A DNA stretch of 64,000 bases from Paraliobacillus sp044383835 (GCF_044383835.1 NZ_JBISEP010000001.1:248001-312000); one strand, 5' to 3'; shown: positions 55,301 to 63,997, numbered from the stretch's first letter. Notes: generated by a model from the sequence alone, not told the origin. Program-made: numbers and translations.

Positions 55301-55575
55301 CCTCCTAGTGTTGGTAGTATGGCATCTGGTTTCTCTTTACGAATAATTTTCGCTAAAAAGTCAACAGTCAACGGTTCCATATATACGGTATCTGCTACAG
55401 TAGCATCTGTCATAATTGTTGCAGGATTAGAGTTAGCAAGAATAACTGTGTATCCTTCTTCTTTTAACGCTTGACAAGCTTGTGTGCCTGAATAATCAAA
55501 TTCAGCAGCTTGACCAATAATAATTGGCCCTGATCCAATAACAAGTATTTTCTTTATATCTGTACGTTTTGGCAT
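52375..55575 (-). CDS. carB: Carbamoyl phosphate synthase, large subunit
   Basis: Makes carbamoyl phosphate from bicarbonate, ammonia and ATP for the pyrimidine branch. The 1066-residue protein has two homologous ATP-grasp halves, each starting with VLVIGSGPI-type sequence (IGSGPIIIGQAAEFDYSGTQ and LGSGPIRIGQGIEFDYATVH), and a C-terminal MGS-like allosteric domain from about 930. It overlaps carA by 22 bases. Equivalent to B. subtilis pyrAB. Confidence 0.98.
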   Translation of the reverse strand: MPKRTDIKKILVIGSGPIIIGQAAEFDYSGTQACQALKEEGYTVILANSNPATIMTDATVADTVYMEPLTVDFLAKIIRKEKPDAILPTLGGQTGLNLAVELEEKGILAAHNTALLGTSLEAIQLAEDREKFRNLMHQLNEPVPESQIVTSVEQAVQFASEIGFPLIVRPAYTLGGTGGGMCYNLEELKSITRNGLALSPVNQCLIERNIAGFKEIEYEVMRDKNDQAIVVCNMENIDPVGVHTGDSIVVAPSQTLSDREYQLLRNASLKIIRALEIQGGCNVQLALDPNSFDYYIIEVNPRVSRSSALASKATGYPIAKIAAKIAIGLTLDEIKNPITKTTFAAFEPALDYVVTKFPRFPFDKFTTGNRTLGTQMKATGEVMAIGRTFEESFLKAIRSLDISEEDFNLPYLTDKSTDQLLEKLLQIDDERVYVIAELMRRDVSVEKIHSLTKIDYYFLWKLNNIISIERKLTKAPHSIEILREAKEIGFSDEQIARMWKAEIDGIYQQRINEKILPVYKMVDTCAAEFESATPYYYSTYEDEQESIISNRKKVLVLGSGPIRIGQGIEFDYATVHSVLALKEAGYEAIILNNNPETVSTDFSVSDKLYFEPLTLEDVMHVVELEKPLGVIVQFGGQTAINLAEGLERRGVTILGSALEAIDVAEDRDKFEQMLSRINVPQPKGKSVKQLDQAKEAANEIGYPVLVRPSYVIGGSQMEIVYNDQELFAYLDKNTKMKHKHPVLIDKYLTGIEVEVDAISDGETTVIPGIMEHIERAGVHSGDSIAVYPSQRLKQEIKQEIIDITIKIAKELHVKGLINIQFVVHHDAVYVLEVNPRASRTIPFLSKITGVTMARIATKCIMGKSLKEMGYQDGLLDEPEHVSVKVPVFSFNKLRSVDITLGPEMKSTGEAIGRDKTLEKALYKGLIASGLNIPMEGSVLLTVADKDKEEAAEIAKRFHQLGFQLFATEGTATYLSDNQLPVTTVGKIGTEEKNVLSIIENGEVQFVINTLNSGKRPRSDGFRIRREAVEHGIACLTSLDTATAILNVIDSTTFSAQPAVMNQEVIR

Positions 55576-56675
55576 GTGATCGACTCCTTTACCGTTAATT
55601 TATACGTATCAATTTCAGTTAAAAACTGATCAAACAAATAACTAGTGTCTTCTGGGCCTGGTGAACTTTCAGGATGATATTGCACCGAAAATGCAGGGTA
55701 TTTCTTATGAGAAATCCCTTCTACTGTTTCGTCATTCAATGCAACCTGTGTTAAAGATAAATCTGTTTTTGCTAGTGAATCTACAGTTACTGCATAACCG
55801 TGATTTTGAGAGGTAATATATGTTTTTCCAGAAGTTAAATCTTTGACCGGATGATTTGAACCTCGGTGTCCAAACACCATTTTTTCTGTGTCCGCACCAC
55901 ACGCCAATGCTAATAGTTGATGCCCTAAGCAAATACCAAAGATAGGTATATCATTTATCACTGTAGCAATCATTTCAATTGCTTCTGGTACATCTTTTGG
56001 ATCACCAGGACCATTTGTTAAAACAATTCCGTCTGGCTTTAATCGAAGAATTTCTTCTGCACTATAATGGTAAGGAACAACAGTAACATGACAGTTCCTT
56101 TTCGTTAATTCTCTTAAAATACCATGTTTCATACCAAAATCAATTAAAACAATGCGTTTTCCTCTACCTGGAACAACATATGGTTTTACTGTTGAAACAT
56201 TACTCACTTGATTGTGCATTAATTTTGTATCTTTTAATCTATTTTCATAACCTTTATCAAAAAACTCTAGATAAGCTTCTGTCAAAATCCCTTTCATTGT
56301 GCCATATTTCCGAATGATTTTCGTTAACTTTCTTGTGTCTATGTTTGAAATAGCAGGAATACCTTTTGCTTTCAAAAAACGATCTAGTGATTCTTCGCTT
56401 CTGAAATTAGATGGTTGTTGACAAGACTCTTTTACTACAAATCCATAAATAGAAGGGGTAATCGTTTCAAAGTCTTCTCTATTGATCCCATAATTTCCTA
56501 TTAACGGATAAGTCATAGTGACAATTTGACCACAGTAAGAAGGATCTGAGAGTATCTCTTGGTAGCCAGTCATCCCAGTATTAAAAACAACTTCACCGAC
56601 ACTTTCTTCTAAACTACCGAACGCTTTTCCCGTAAAAATAGTACCATCTTCAAGAATTAATTGACGCTTATACAT
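55554..56675 (-). CDS. carA: Carbamoyl phosphate synthase, small subunit
   Basis: Glutaminase subunit supplying ammonia to CarB. The 373-residue protein has the N-terminal CPSase domain with GMTGYQEILSDPSYCGQIV and a class I amidotransferase domain with the nucleophile Cys in PIFGICLGHQLLA and His-Glu in SVQYHPESSPGPED. ATG 56675 with GAGGAGG 6 bases upstream is preferred over the frame start at 56711. It overlaps pyrC by 8 bases. Equivalent to pyrAA. Confidence 0.97.
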   Translation of the reverse strand: MYKRQLILEDGTIFTGKAFGSLEESVGEVVFNTGMTGYQEILSDPSYCGQIVTMTYPLIGNYGINREDFETITPSIYGFVVKESCQQPSNFRSEESLDRFLKAKGIPAISNIDTRKLTKIIRKYGTMKGILTEAYLEFFDKGYENRLKDTKLMHNQVSNVSTVKPYVVPGRGKRIVLIDFGMKHGILRELTKRNCHVTVVPYHYSAEEILRLKPDGIVLTNGPGDPKDVPEAIEMIATVINDIPIFGICLGHQLLALACGADTEKMVFGHRGSNHPVKDLTSGKTYITSQNHGYAVTVDSLAKTDLSLTQVALNDETVEGISHKKYPAFSVQYHPESSPGPEDTSYLFDQFLTEIDTYKLTVKESITCQNVQI

Positions 56676-57954
56676 AGTAATCCTCCTCAAAAACGATTTC
56701 ACCTTCGACAATGGTTAACACAGGTTTACCCGTTACTTTCCATTTATCAAATGGTGTATTTCTCCCTTTTGATAGAAAAGTAGTTTTATCAATATGCCAC
56801 TCTTTTGTTATATCTAGTAAAGTAAGATTAGCTTTAGCTCCAATCTTCAAGCTTCCCACTTCCATTCCAAAAACTTGTGCAGGTTTGAAGGATAGCCAAT
56901 CAAGCAACTGCCTTAAAGTCACAATATTGGTTTGTACAAAATGTGTATACAAAAGCGAGAATGCTGTCTCTAAACCAACGATACCAAACGGTGCCTCTTT
57001 CATTCCTCTCCCCTTTTCTTCCTCTGTATGTGGAGCATGGTCGGTCGCAATGAAATCAATTGTGCCATCAAGTAGTCCCGTCAACAGTGCCTGCTGGTCT
57101 GCTTTAGTACGAAGCGGGGGGTTCATTTTATAATTTGAATTCGATTCTTTAATATCAGACTCATTTAACAATAGATGATGTGGTGTCACTTCTGCAGTCA
57201 CACGAATACCCGCACGTTTGGCATCACGTATTACTCGAACAGATTCTTTTGTACTAACATGGCAAACATGATAATGACAACCAGTTGCTTCTGCTAATAA
57301 CACATCTCTAGCAATCTGTACTGATTCACAAACAGAAGGTATTCCTTTAAGATGCATTCGTTTACTAGTTACCCCTTCGTGCATTACGCCACTATGTATC
57401 AATGAATTGTCTTCACAATGTGCAACCAGAGCCAAATCTAAAGATGCTGCGTCCTCCATCGCTTGAAGCATTTGGTCAGCTGTTTGTATACCAACCCCGT
57501 CATCTGTAAATGCAAATGCTCCTGCATCTTTTAATTCCTTCATATTAGAAAGCTCTTCACCTTTTAAACCTTTTGTAATGGATGCATAAGGTAATACGTT
57601 TACTTTTGCTGTTTGATTCATTCGCTCGTATATCGCTTCTAAAGTCTTTTTATTATCAGGAACTGGGTTCGTATTTGGCATCGCACAGATCGTTGTATAA
57701 CCACCTTTAGCTGCCGCATTTGTTCCTGTTTCAATTGTTTCTTTTGCCTCTCCACCTGGTTCACGTAAATGAACATGTACATCAATAAACCCAGGAGAAA
57801 TGATATGTTCTTTTCCATCAATAATCACGTCTTCATTACTTTGCCTTACTTTTTGACCAATTTCAGATATTACACCATTTGAAATCCGTATTTGACACAA
57901 TTGTAGTTCATTATTGAACAATACTCGGTTGACATTTTTGATTATAATTCCCAT
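56668..57954 (-). CDS. pyrC: Dihydroorotase
   Basis: Zinc amidohydrolase that cyclises carbamoyl aspartate. The 428-residue class I protein has the metal motif IDVHVHLREPG, the AMPNTNPVPD loop, HCEDNSL, HVCHVSTKESV and ATDHAPHTEEEKG. Its ATG, with a GGGGG site, lies 44 bases inside pyrB. Confidence 0.97.
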   Translation of the reverse strand: MGIIIKNVNRVLFNNELQLCQIRISNGVISEIGQKVRQSNEDVIIDGKEHIISPGFIDVHVHLREPGGEAKETIETGTNAAAKGGYTTICAMPNTNPVPDNKKTLEAIYERMNQTAKVNVLPYASITKGLKGEELSNMKELKDAGAFAFTDDGVGIQTADQMLQAMEDAASLDLALVAHCEDNSLIHSGVMHEGVTSKRMHLKGIPSVCESVQIARDVLLAEATGCHYHVCHVSTKESVRVIRDAKRAGIRVTAEVTPHHLLLNESDIKESNSNYKMNPPLRTKADQQALLTGLLDGTIDFIATDHAPHTEEEKGRGMKEAPFGIVGLETAFSLLYTHFVQTNIVTLRQLLDWLSFKPAQVFGMEVGSLKIGAKANLTLLDITKEWHIDKTTFLSKGRNTPFDKWKVTGKPVLTIVEGEIVFEEDYYV

Positions 57955-58843
57955 AACTAATCCCCCTTGATTGAAATAAGTGATAAATAACAGCCATCCT
58001 TGCTTTTACACCATTTTCCATTTGTTTAAAAATACGTGATTGCTTGCATTCGACTAGTTCGCTATCAATTTCTACTCCTCTATTTACTGGTGCAGGATGC
58101 ATGATGATGGCATGATTTAACATATTATTAGCTCTTTCTTTTGTTAAACCGTATTGAGATAAATAACTTGTTTTATTAAGGCGGTCATGTTGCTTATGCC
58201 TTTCTTCTTGCACACGTAATAGCATAATGACATCACATGTTTTTACTGCTTGATCTAGTTCCATATAGGTGAAATCAAGACTCTTATCTTGCCATTCTTT
58301 TTTGCAAGATAGAAACACATTTGCGCCAAGTGTTTGTAATGCATATGCATTAGAACGAGCTACACGACTATGTTTAATATCGCCTGCTATTGCAATATTC
58401 AATCCTTGAAATTCTTGAAATTCTTGATAAATGGTATACAAATCAAGTAAGCATTGGGTCGGATGTTCACCAGTTCCATCTCCTGCGTTAATAATTGGAA
58501 TATTGATTTGTTCAGCTAATTGTTGTGCCATATTGTTTACAGGGTGACGTATAACTAAAAAGGAAGCACCAATTGATTCAAATGTTTTAGCTGTATCATA
58601 CACACTTTCTCCCTTTTTTGTACTGGAAGTCTCATTATGGAAATCGAGCACCTCTATGCCCAACTTTCTTTCAGCAACAAGAAAACTCATTTTCGTTCGT
58701 GTACTTGGTTCAAAAAACAAATTCCCCGCAAAAAGTTGCTCTTTAAAAGGTGCATCACCGTTATTATCCATTTTGTCGCTAAGCTTAATTAGGTGCATTA
58801 GCTCATAGTCTGTAAGATCTTTTATCGAAACAAAATGATCCAC
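57911..58843 (-). CDS. pyrB: Aspartate carbamoyltransferase catalytic chain
   Basis: Joins carbamoyl phosphate and aspartate. The 310-residue protein has the carbamoyl-phosphate motif FEPSTRTKMSF, HPTQCLLDLYTI, and MHPAPVNRGVEI. The start is GTG at 58843, with AGGGAGGG 7 bases upstream. It follows a hairpin after pyrP. Its C-terminus overlaps pyrC by 44 bases, the largest overlap in the operon. Confidence 0.97.
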   Translation of the reverse strand: MDHFVSIKDLTDYELMHLIKLSDKMDNNGDAPFKEQLFAGNLFFEPSTRTKMSFLVAERKLGIEVLDFHNETSSTKKGESVYDTAKTFESIGASFLVIRHPVNNMAQQLAEQINIPIINAGDGTGEHPTQCLLDLYTIYQEFQEFQGLNIAIAGDIKHSRVARSNAYALQTLGANVFLSCKKEWQDKSLDFTYMELDQAVKTCDVIMLLRVQEERHKQHDRLNKTSYLSQYGLTKERANNMLNHAIIMHPAPVNRGVEIDSELVECKQSRIFKQMENGVKARMAVIYHLFQSRGISYGNYNQKCQPSIVQ

Positions 58844-58865
58844 ACTGACTCCCTCCCTTAATATA

Positions 58866-58896
58866 AGGGACTGTTCTTCTTTAGAAGACAGTCCCT
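58866..58896 (-). terminator. Hairpin between pyrP and pyrB
   Basis: A long stem (58867-58880 with 58883-58895, one bulged base) lies in the 62-base gap, followed by TTATATT on the minus strand. No PyrR-binding sequence precedes it, unlike the pyrP-pyrB attenuator of B. subtilis. It may be a constitutive partial terminator or a stability element. Confidence 0.55.
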
Positions 58897-58905
58897 ACTC
58901 TTTAA

Positions 58906-60261
58906 TTAATTCCCATCTGATTTGAACATATTTCCATTGCCGTAACCAGATTCTTTTCCTGGTAAGATAAGATTTAGAACTACACCTATGATCGCAGCTA
59001 ATGCCATACCTGCTATTTCTATATTTACTCCGGAAATATTAATTCTTACTAGTGCGCCACCAATACCAATGACTAAAATAACAGAAGATATAATTAGGTT
59101 TCTATTATTCCCAAGATCAATCTGGTTATCAACGAGCATACGGAGTCCACTAGATGCAATAATACCAAACAAAAGAATAGATACACCGCCCATTACCGCT
59201 GTAGGTATGGAGTTAATTATATCTGGGATAATTCCAATAAATCCAAACGTAATTGCTAGTACTGCAGCTCCACCGATAACAAACACGCTAAATACTCTTG
59301 TGATAGCAAGTACACCAATATTTTCACCATAAGTCGTGTTAGGTGGTCCACCTAACACGGAGGCAATTATTGTTGCCACACCGTCTCCTAAAATAGAACG
59401 ATGTAGCCCTGGTTCTTTTATAAAGTTTTTTCCTGCTACTTTTGACAGCACCATTTGATCACCAATATGCTCAGCAATTGTTACAATAGCTACTGGTACC
59501 ATAATCCAGAAAATACTCCAACTAAAAACATCAAATGGATTAAAGTCTTTAAACGGAATAACAAACTCAGGTAGTACAAACACAGCCCCGAAGAATGCTC
59601 CGATTGAATCTGCATGAATAATCGATTCCCATGTTGCACGTATGGTAGAAGTGTCTACAATGCCTTGTATTAAGGCAAAGATATATCCACAAACAATACC
59701 TATCAAGATTGGAATAAGTCCGAAAAATCCTTTAAAAAATAATGATCCTATAATTGTAATTGCAAGTGTTACTACAGCAACTAAAAAGTGTTTTCCGCTA
59801 TAGGTTCCATCCACATTCATCGCCATATCTACTGCTGTTGGCGCCAATCCTAATCCAATTACAATGATCACTGGTCCTACTACAACTGGTGGTAAAATTT
59901 TCATTAACCAATCTAACCCAAAAGACCCAATTAACAGGGCTAATATACCATATACTAAACCTGCTAAAAAACTTCCTATCATCGCTCCAGGAATCCCGCT
60001 TTCTCCAATGGCAGCGCCAATTGGCGCAATGAATGCAAAGCTTGACCCCAAATAGGCTGGTATCCTTCCTTTTGTAATGAACAAATACGCTAACGTACCT
60101 GATCCACTTGAAATCAATGCAACAGCAGGTGGTAAACCTGTTAAAAACGGAACTAATATTGTAGAGCCAAACATCGCGAATAAGTGCTGTAAACTTAACA
60201 TAAACCATTTTGATTTTGGTGGGACATCTCGTATATCCATTACCATATCTAATTTTGCCAT
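58906..60261 (-). CDS. pyrP: Uracil permease
   Basis: Uracil:proton symporter of the NCS2 family. The 451-residue protein has about 12-14 hydrophobic segments, an N-terminal FMLSLQHLFAMFGSTILVP motif, IAEHIGDQMVLSKV with the conserved Glu in the substrate region, and GGPPNTTYGENIGVLAIT. It lies between pyrR and pyrB as in B. subtilis and sits behind its own PyrR attenuator. Confidence 0.97.
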   Translation of the reverse strand: MAKLDMVMDIRDVPPKSKWFMLSLQHLFAMFGSTILVPFLTGLPPAVALISSGSGTLAYLFITKGRIPAYLGSSFAFIAPIGAAIGESGIPGAMIGSFLAGLVYGILALLIGSFGLDWLMKILPPVVVGPVIIVIGLGLAPTAVDMAMNVDGTYSGKHFLVAVVTLAITIIGSLFFKGFFGLIPILIGIVCGYIFALIQGIVDTSTIRATWESIIHADSIGAFFGAVFVLPEFVIPFKDFNPFDVFSWSIFWIMVPVAIVTIAEHIGDQMVLSKVAGKNFIKEPGLHRSILGDGVATIIASVLGGPPNTTYGENIGVLAITRVFSVFVIGGAAVLAITFGFIGIIPDIINSIPTAVMGGVSILLFGIIASSGLRMLVDNQIDLGNNRNLIISSVILVIGIGGALVRINISGVNIEIAGMALAAIIGVVLNLILPGKESGYGNGNMFKSDGN

Positions 60262-60292
60262 AATCTAATTCCTCCTCTGTTTCTCTCCATAA

Positions 60293-60323
60293 AAAAACCT
60301 CTTTGCAAATGTTGCAAAGAGGT
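60293..60323 (-). terminator. PyrR attenuator terminator of pyrP
   Basis: A perfect 12-bp stem (60297-60308 with 60312-60323) and 3-base loop, followed by a run of T residues on the minus strand. It lies downstream of a PyrR-binding site, completing the attenuator. Confidence 0.9.
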
Positions 60324-60367
60324 ACACATGTAATTTGAGCCTACACGTATCCTATAGCAACCTTGCA

Positions 60368-60381
60368 AGTCTCTCTGGACT
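60368..60381 (-). promoter_or_regulatory. PyrR-binding site in pyrP leader
   Basis: The minus strand reads AGTCCAGAGAGACT, matching the ARUCCNGNGAGGYU consensus except for A at position 12. That base pairs with U3 in the stem, so the change turns a U-G pair into U-A. Confidence 0.8.
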
Positions 60382-60391
60382 TAATTAAAGG

Positions 60392-60940
60392 TTAATTATC
60401 TTTTTCAAAAATACTTACTTTGTCTTCTTGATCTGTTTCATCTAACGCTACCATGATGACTTCATTTTGTGATGTAGGAATGTTTTTCCCTATATAATCT
60501 GCACGGATTGGTAACTCTCGATGCCCCCTATCAATTAGTACAGCTAATTGAATTTGGGACGGTCTGCCTTGATCAATGATTGCATCCATTGCAGCTCTAA
60601 CCGTTCTACCTGTATACAATACATCATCAACTAGAATTACCTTTTTACTGGCGATTTTTTCTTGAAAATCCGTGTGATGTAGTTCCGGTTCTTCATTTTC
60701 GACAGCATGGCTTAAATCATCTCGATACAATGTAATATCAATTTCTCCTATTGGTATCTTTACATCTTCAATCGAGATAATTTTTTCTTGTAGCCTTTTA
60801 GCTAATGGTGCTCCTCTTGTTTTGATTCCAACAAGCATAAGGTTATCTACACCTTTATTTCGTTCCAATATTTCGTGTGCGATTCGTGTAAGCGCACGAT
60901 TAATAGCTGCTTGATCTAATAGAATTGCTTTTTGTTTCAT
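60392..60940 (-). CDS. pyrR: Pyrimidine operon attenuator PyrR
   Basis: UMP-dependent RNA-binding protein that promotes termination in pyr leaders, with minor uracil phosphoribosyltransferase activity. The 182-residue protein has LVGIKTRGAPLAKRL, PIGEIDITLYRDDL and the PRPP motif KVILVDDVLYTGRTVRAAMDA. It is first in its operon, behind a PyrR attenuator, and its own product should control it. Confidence 0.98.
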   Translation of the reverse strand: MKQKAILLDQAAINRALTRIAHEILERNKGVDNLMLVGIKTRGAPLAKRLQEKIISIEDVKIPIGEIDITLYRDDLSHAVENEEPELHHTDFQEKIASKKVILVDDVLYTGRTVRAAMDAIIDQGRPSQIQLAVLIDRGHRELPIRADYIGKNIPTSQNEVIMVALDETDQEDKVSIFEKDN

Positions 60941-60990
60941 TACACTATCGCTCCTTTTGTAATAATCAACCTTTACGATGCAAACAGTAG

Positions 60991-61022
60991 AAAACCCTTT
61001 TCTCCGTAAGAAGAAAAGGGTT
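60991..61022 (-). terminator. PyrR attenuator terminator of pyrR
   Basis: A perfect 11-bp stem (60993-61003 with 61012-61022) followed by TTTTCTACTG on the minus strand. The CCTTTTC of one arm can alternatively pair with GAAAAGG just after the PyrR site, forming the antiterminator. Confidence 0.88.
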
Positions 61023-61064
61023 AAAACATACGCATATAATCGTAATATTCACCGTTTCCTTTTC

Positions 61065-61078
61065 AGCCTCACGGGACT
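61065..61078 (-). promoter_or_regulatory. PyrR-binding site in pyrR leader
   Basis: The minus strand reads AGTCCCGTGAGGCT, a perfect match to the PyrR consensus ARUCCNGNGAGGYU, about 22 bases downstream of the predicted start. Confidence 0.93.
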
Positions 61079-61106
61079 GTTATTAAAGGTCGTTTAATTA
61101 CTAATG

Positions 61107-61135
61107 ATTATTACATTAATTGTTTCTTTTGTCAA
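61107..61135 (-). promoter_or_regulatory. Sigma-A promoter of the pyr operon
   Basis: Minus-strand TTGACA (61130-61135) and AATAAT (61107-61112) are spaced by 17 bases, with a TGT extended -10. The -35 overlaps the stop codon of the pseudouridine synthase gene. The leader is about 160 bases. Confidence 0.8.
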
Positions 61136-62046
61136 TGTAATTCTTTCACTTTTGCTAATGTATCCAAGAATATTTTTGGTGGCTCTACTTGAAAATGCAT
61201 CCATTCTTTTGTTGTAGGATGCTCAAATCCTAATTCTCTTGCATGTAATGCTTGACCACCGATTTTTAATGTCTTTCTTGGTCCATACTTTGGATCACCG
61301 ACTAATGGAAAACCAATATATTTCATATGCACACGAATTTGGTGTGTTCTGCCCGTTTCTAACACACATTTCACATAGGAAAATCGATCACTAATACGTT
61401 CAATTACTTCAAAATGGGTAACAGCTTCTTTACCACCTGACATAACAGCCATTTTCTGACGATCTTTTGTATCTCGACTAATTGGCGCTTCAATTGTCCC
61501 ATATTCATGAGGTACAGCACCATGTACAATTGCTTCGTAAGAACGTTTAACTGTTTTTGCTTGTAATTGTTTTGCTAACTGCTGATGTACTTGATCGTTT
61601 TTAGCTATCATTAGCAAACCACTTGTATCACGATCGATTCGATGAACTATCCCTGGTCGAGTGACTCCATTTATCCCTGATAACTCTTTACAATGATATA
61701 TTAAAGCATTTGCAAGCGTACCATTAGAATGACCTGCTGAAGGATGAACTACCATTCCTCTTGGTTTATTTACAACAAGAACATCTTCATCCTGATAAAT
61801 AATCTCTAGTGGAATATTTTCTGGTATAATATGAATTGGCTCTGATTCCGGAACTTCCCAGTTAATTACATCATTTGTTAAACAATTATAATTAGCCTTT
61901 ACTTGCTTTTGATTAACTAAACAATAACCTTCTTTAATCCATGTCTGAATTTGTGATCGAGAAGTATCTGGCAACACGTTTGATAATACTTTATCAATCC
62001 GCATACCTTGATCCTCTTCTTTAACGATATATTCTTTTTTTGTCAT
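61132..62046 (-). CDS. ylyB: RluD-family 23S rRNA pseudouridine synthase (YlyB)
   Basis: Isomerises uridines in 23S rRNA. The 304-residue protein has an N-terminal S4 RNA-binding domain (12-60), and the catalytic Asp140 in PGIVHRIDRDTSGLLMIAKN, followed by ETGRTHQIRVHMKYIGFPLVGDPKYG. Positional specificity like RluD is inferred from family and from synteny with B. subtilis ylyB, which also lies between lspA and pyrR. It overlaps lspA by four bases. Confidence 0.96.
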   Translation of the reverse strand: MTKKEYIVKEEDQGMRIDKVLSNVLPDTSRSQIQTWIKEGYCLVNQKQVKANYNCLTNDVINWEVPESEPIHIIPENIPLEIIYQDEDVLVVNKPRGMVVHPSAGHSNGTLANALIYHCKELSGINGVTRPGIVHRIDRDTSGLLMIAKNDQVHQQLAKQLQAKTVKRSYEAIVHGAVPHEYGTIEAPISRDTKDRQKMAVMSGGKEAVTHFEVIERISDRFSYVKCVLETGRTHQIRVHMKYIGFPLVGDPKYGPRKTLKIGGQALHARELGFEHPTTKEWMHFQVEPPKIFLDTLAKVKELH

Positions 62047-62510
62047 GCCTGTTTATTTCCTTTCTTTTTTTCATCAATAAATGTGGCAATAAAAACAAGT
62101 ATTACACCAATAACTAATGTCGAATCTGCTATATTAAAAATCGGATAATCATAGCTACCAATATACACATCAAAGAAGTCAACTACCTCTTTACGAAAAA
62201 GTCGATCAATAAAGTTACCAATTGCTCCCCCTAAAATAAAAGCAAGCGAAATTCCCGTTAGCAAACTATCCTTTGCATATTTCTGTATATAATATACAAT
62301 AACAACAATAACAATAGAAGTTATTATGTAGAAAAAGCCCATTTGTCCTGCAAGAATTCCCCAAGCAGCTCCGGTATTACGGTGTGATGTAATATAAAAG
62401 AAATTTTCTATAATTGATATACTTTCACTTAATTCCATATTCGCAACTACCCACCACTTTGTGAGTTGATCAATCGTAATAATGATCAATGCGATGATGT
62501 AATAACGCAT
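62043..62510 (-). CDS. lspA: Lipoprotein signal peptidase
   Basis: Aspartyl peptidase that cleaves prolipoprotein signal peptides. The 155-residue protein has four predicted membrane helices and catalytic D102 in GGAIGNFIDRL and D129 in FNIADSTLVIG, plus N45 in HRNTGAAWG. ATG 62510 is preceded by GGGGGAG and matches the family length; the frame extends to 62600 but adds an unlikely basic N-terminus. Confidence 0.96.
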   Translation of the reverse strand: MRYYIIALIIITIDQLTKWWVVANMELSESISIIENFFYITSHRNTGAAWGILAGQMGFFYIITSIVIVVIVYYIQKYAKDSLLTGISLAFILGGAIGNFIDRLFRKEVVDFFDVYIGSYDYPIFNIADSTLVIGVILVFIATFIDEKKKGNKQA

Positions 62511-62764
62511 CTGTCTCCCCCGTCTCCTGATTAAATTTACTCTTATGCATTTTACCATAAAGTAAATCTTCATTCCATTGCACAATACACTAGTGATCAA
62601 TATATTTTCTTTTCGATCAGGTTTTTTCTGTTGAAATTTTGTTATATTGTAGGGTATGAGATAATATCCGACCAGAGACTGTATTATCCAGATAATTATT
62701 AATATATGCTATAAAACAGTATTACCCATTGAATGATTGCTAAGTTGAAAAAGGAGAAAAAATT

Positions 62765-63997
62765 ATGCATGTTTTTCGTAATTATCATAGAAATATAAAA
62801 ATTAGAATCGGTCAAATCTTTCTAACAGATATGGTAGCAGGTGCAATCTTTCCTTTTATCGCTATTTATTTTGCAAACTATTTTGGTGCTACAATAACCG
62901 GGATCCTACTAATTACAAACGTACTGATTAGTTTAGTTGTAGGTTTATACGGTGGCTATTATTCTGATTTGATTGGACGTAAGAAATTAATGGTTTTAGC
63001 TAGTACTATCCGTATGATTGCTTTTGCAATTATGACAATCGCTAACTCTTCGATTTGGCTTTCTCCTGAAATCACATTTTTTATGGCTATTTTAATCACA
63101 GCATCTTTTGGTTTAGATGGGCCTGCTAGTGACGCTATGATTATTGATATTACTAAGCCGAACGAACGAAAAGGTGTCTATGCGTTGCTATATTGGAGTT
63201 TCAATCTTGCCTTTGCAGTAGGAGGAATACTAGGTGCATTAACTTTTAATGATTACTTATTTGAATTATTATTAACGATGACCTTAACAAGCGTTGCATC
63301 CAACATACTCATTATCTTTTTTATTTCCGAAACGATGGAAAAATCTGAAACGATCGACAATAAAAACGTGCTAAAACAAATGTTTAATAGTTACAAAAAT
63401 GTCGCAGGAGATAAACTATTTATTCTATTTGTGATTGCTGGTCTTCTTATCCAGTCGATCGAAAATCAATTAGAAAATTATATTGCTATTCGGTTAAATA
63501 ATGATATGCCTGTACAAGAGATATTTGGTTTTGGAGTATCAGGCGTTGAAATGGTAGGTTTCTTAAAATCTGAAAATACAATTATCGTTGTTGTTTTAAC
63601 TGTTTTTATTACAAAATTTATATCTCGTTTCAACGAAGGAAACACGTTCTTATGGTCTATTGCCATTTTCACAGCTGGATATGTTGGTATAAGCTTTTTT
63701 GATAATGTTTGGTTATTATTTGGATTTATGATACTCGCTACCGTTGGAGAGCTAATGCGTGTGCCAATCCAATCTGATTTCCTCGCAAGTATACCAACAG
63801 ATGATAAACGAAGTTCTTATATGGCTGTGTATGGTTTAGTTTTTAATGGTTCCATGATGATTAGTTCATTTTTCGTTACGCTAGGCGGAATTTTTTCTAA
63901 AGAAACGATGTCTATATTAATTATGCTTTGCGGCTTAACTGGATTTATTATTATGAAGTACATTATGAATGACTTAAAAGCCAGAAGAGATGCATAG
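62765..63997 (+). CDS. Major facilitator superfamily transporter, probable drug-efflux type
   Basis: A 410-residue membrane protein with about 12 hydrophobic segments. Motif A is visible as GGYYSDLIGRKKLM in the loop after helix 2, and YALLYWSFNLAFAVGGILGAL in the helix 5 region resembles motif C of drug-proton antiporters. AAAAGGAG lies upstream of the ATG. It is divergent from lspA. The substrate cannot be deduced. It is complete, with a TAG stop at 63995-63997. Confidence 0.85.
   Translation: MHVFRNYHRNIKIRIGQIFLTDMVAGAIFPFIAIYFANYFGATITGILLITNVLISLVVGLYGGYYSDLIGRKKLMVLASTIRMIAFAIMTIANSSIWLSPEITFFMAILITASFGLDGPASDAMIIDITKPNERKGVYALLYWSFNLAFAVGGILGALTFNDYLFELLLTMTLTSVASNILIIFFISETMEKSETIDNKNVLKQMFNSYKNVAGDKLFILFVIAGLLIQSIENQLENYIAIRLNNDMPVQEIFGFGVSGVEMVGFLKSENTIIVVVLTVFITKFISRFNEGNTFLWSIAIFTAGYVGISFFDNVWLLFGFMILATVGELMRVPIQSDFLASIPTDDKRSSYMAVYGLVFNGSMMISSFFVTLGGIFSKETMSILIMLCGLTGFIIMKYIMNDLKARRDA

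Noticed and set aside
56711..57133. 140-codon open frame on the plus strand inside pyrC
   Set aside because: Antisense shadow of pyrC, with no start signals.
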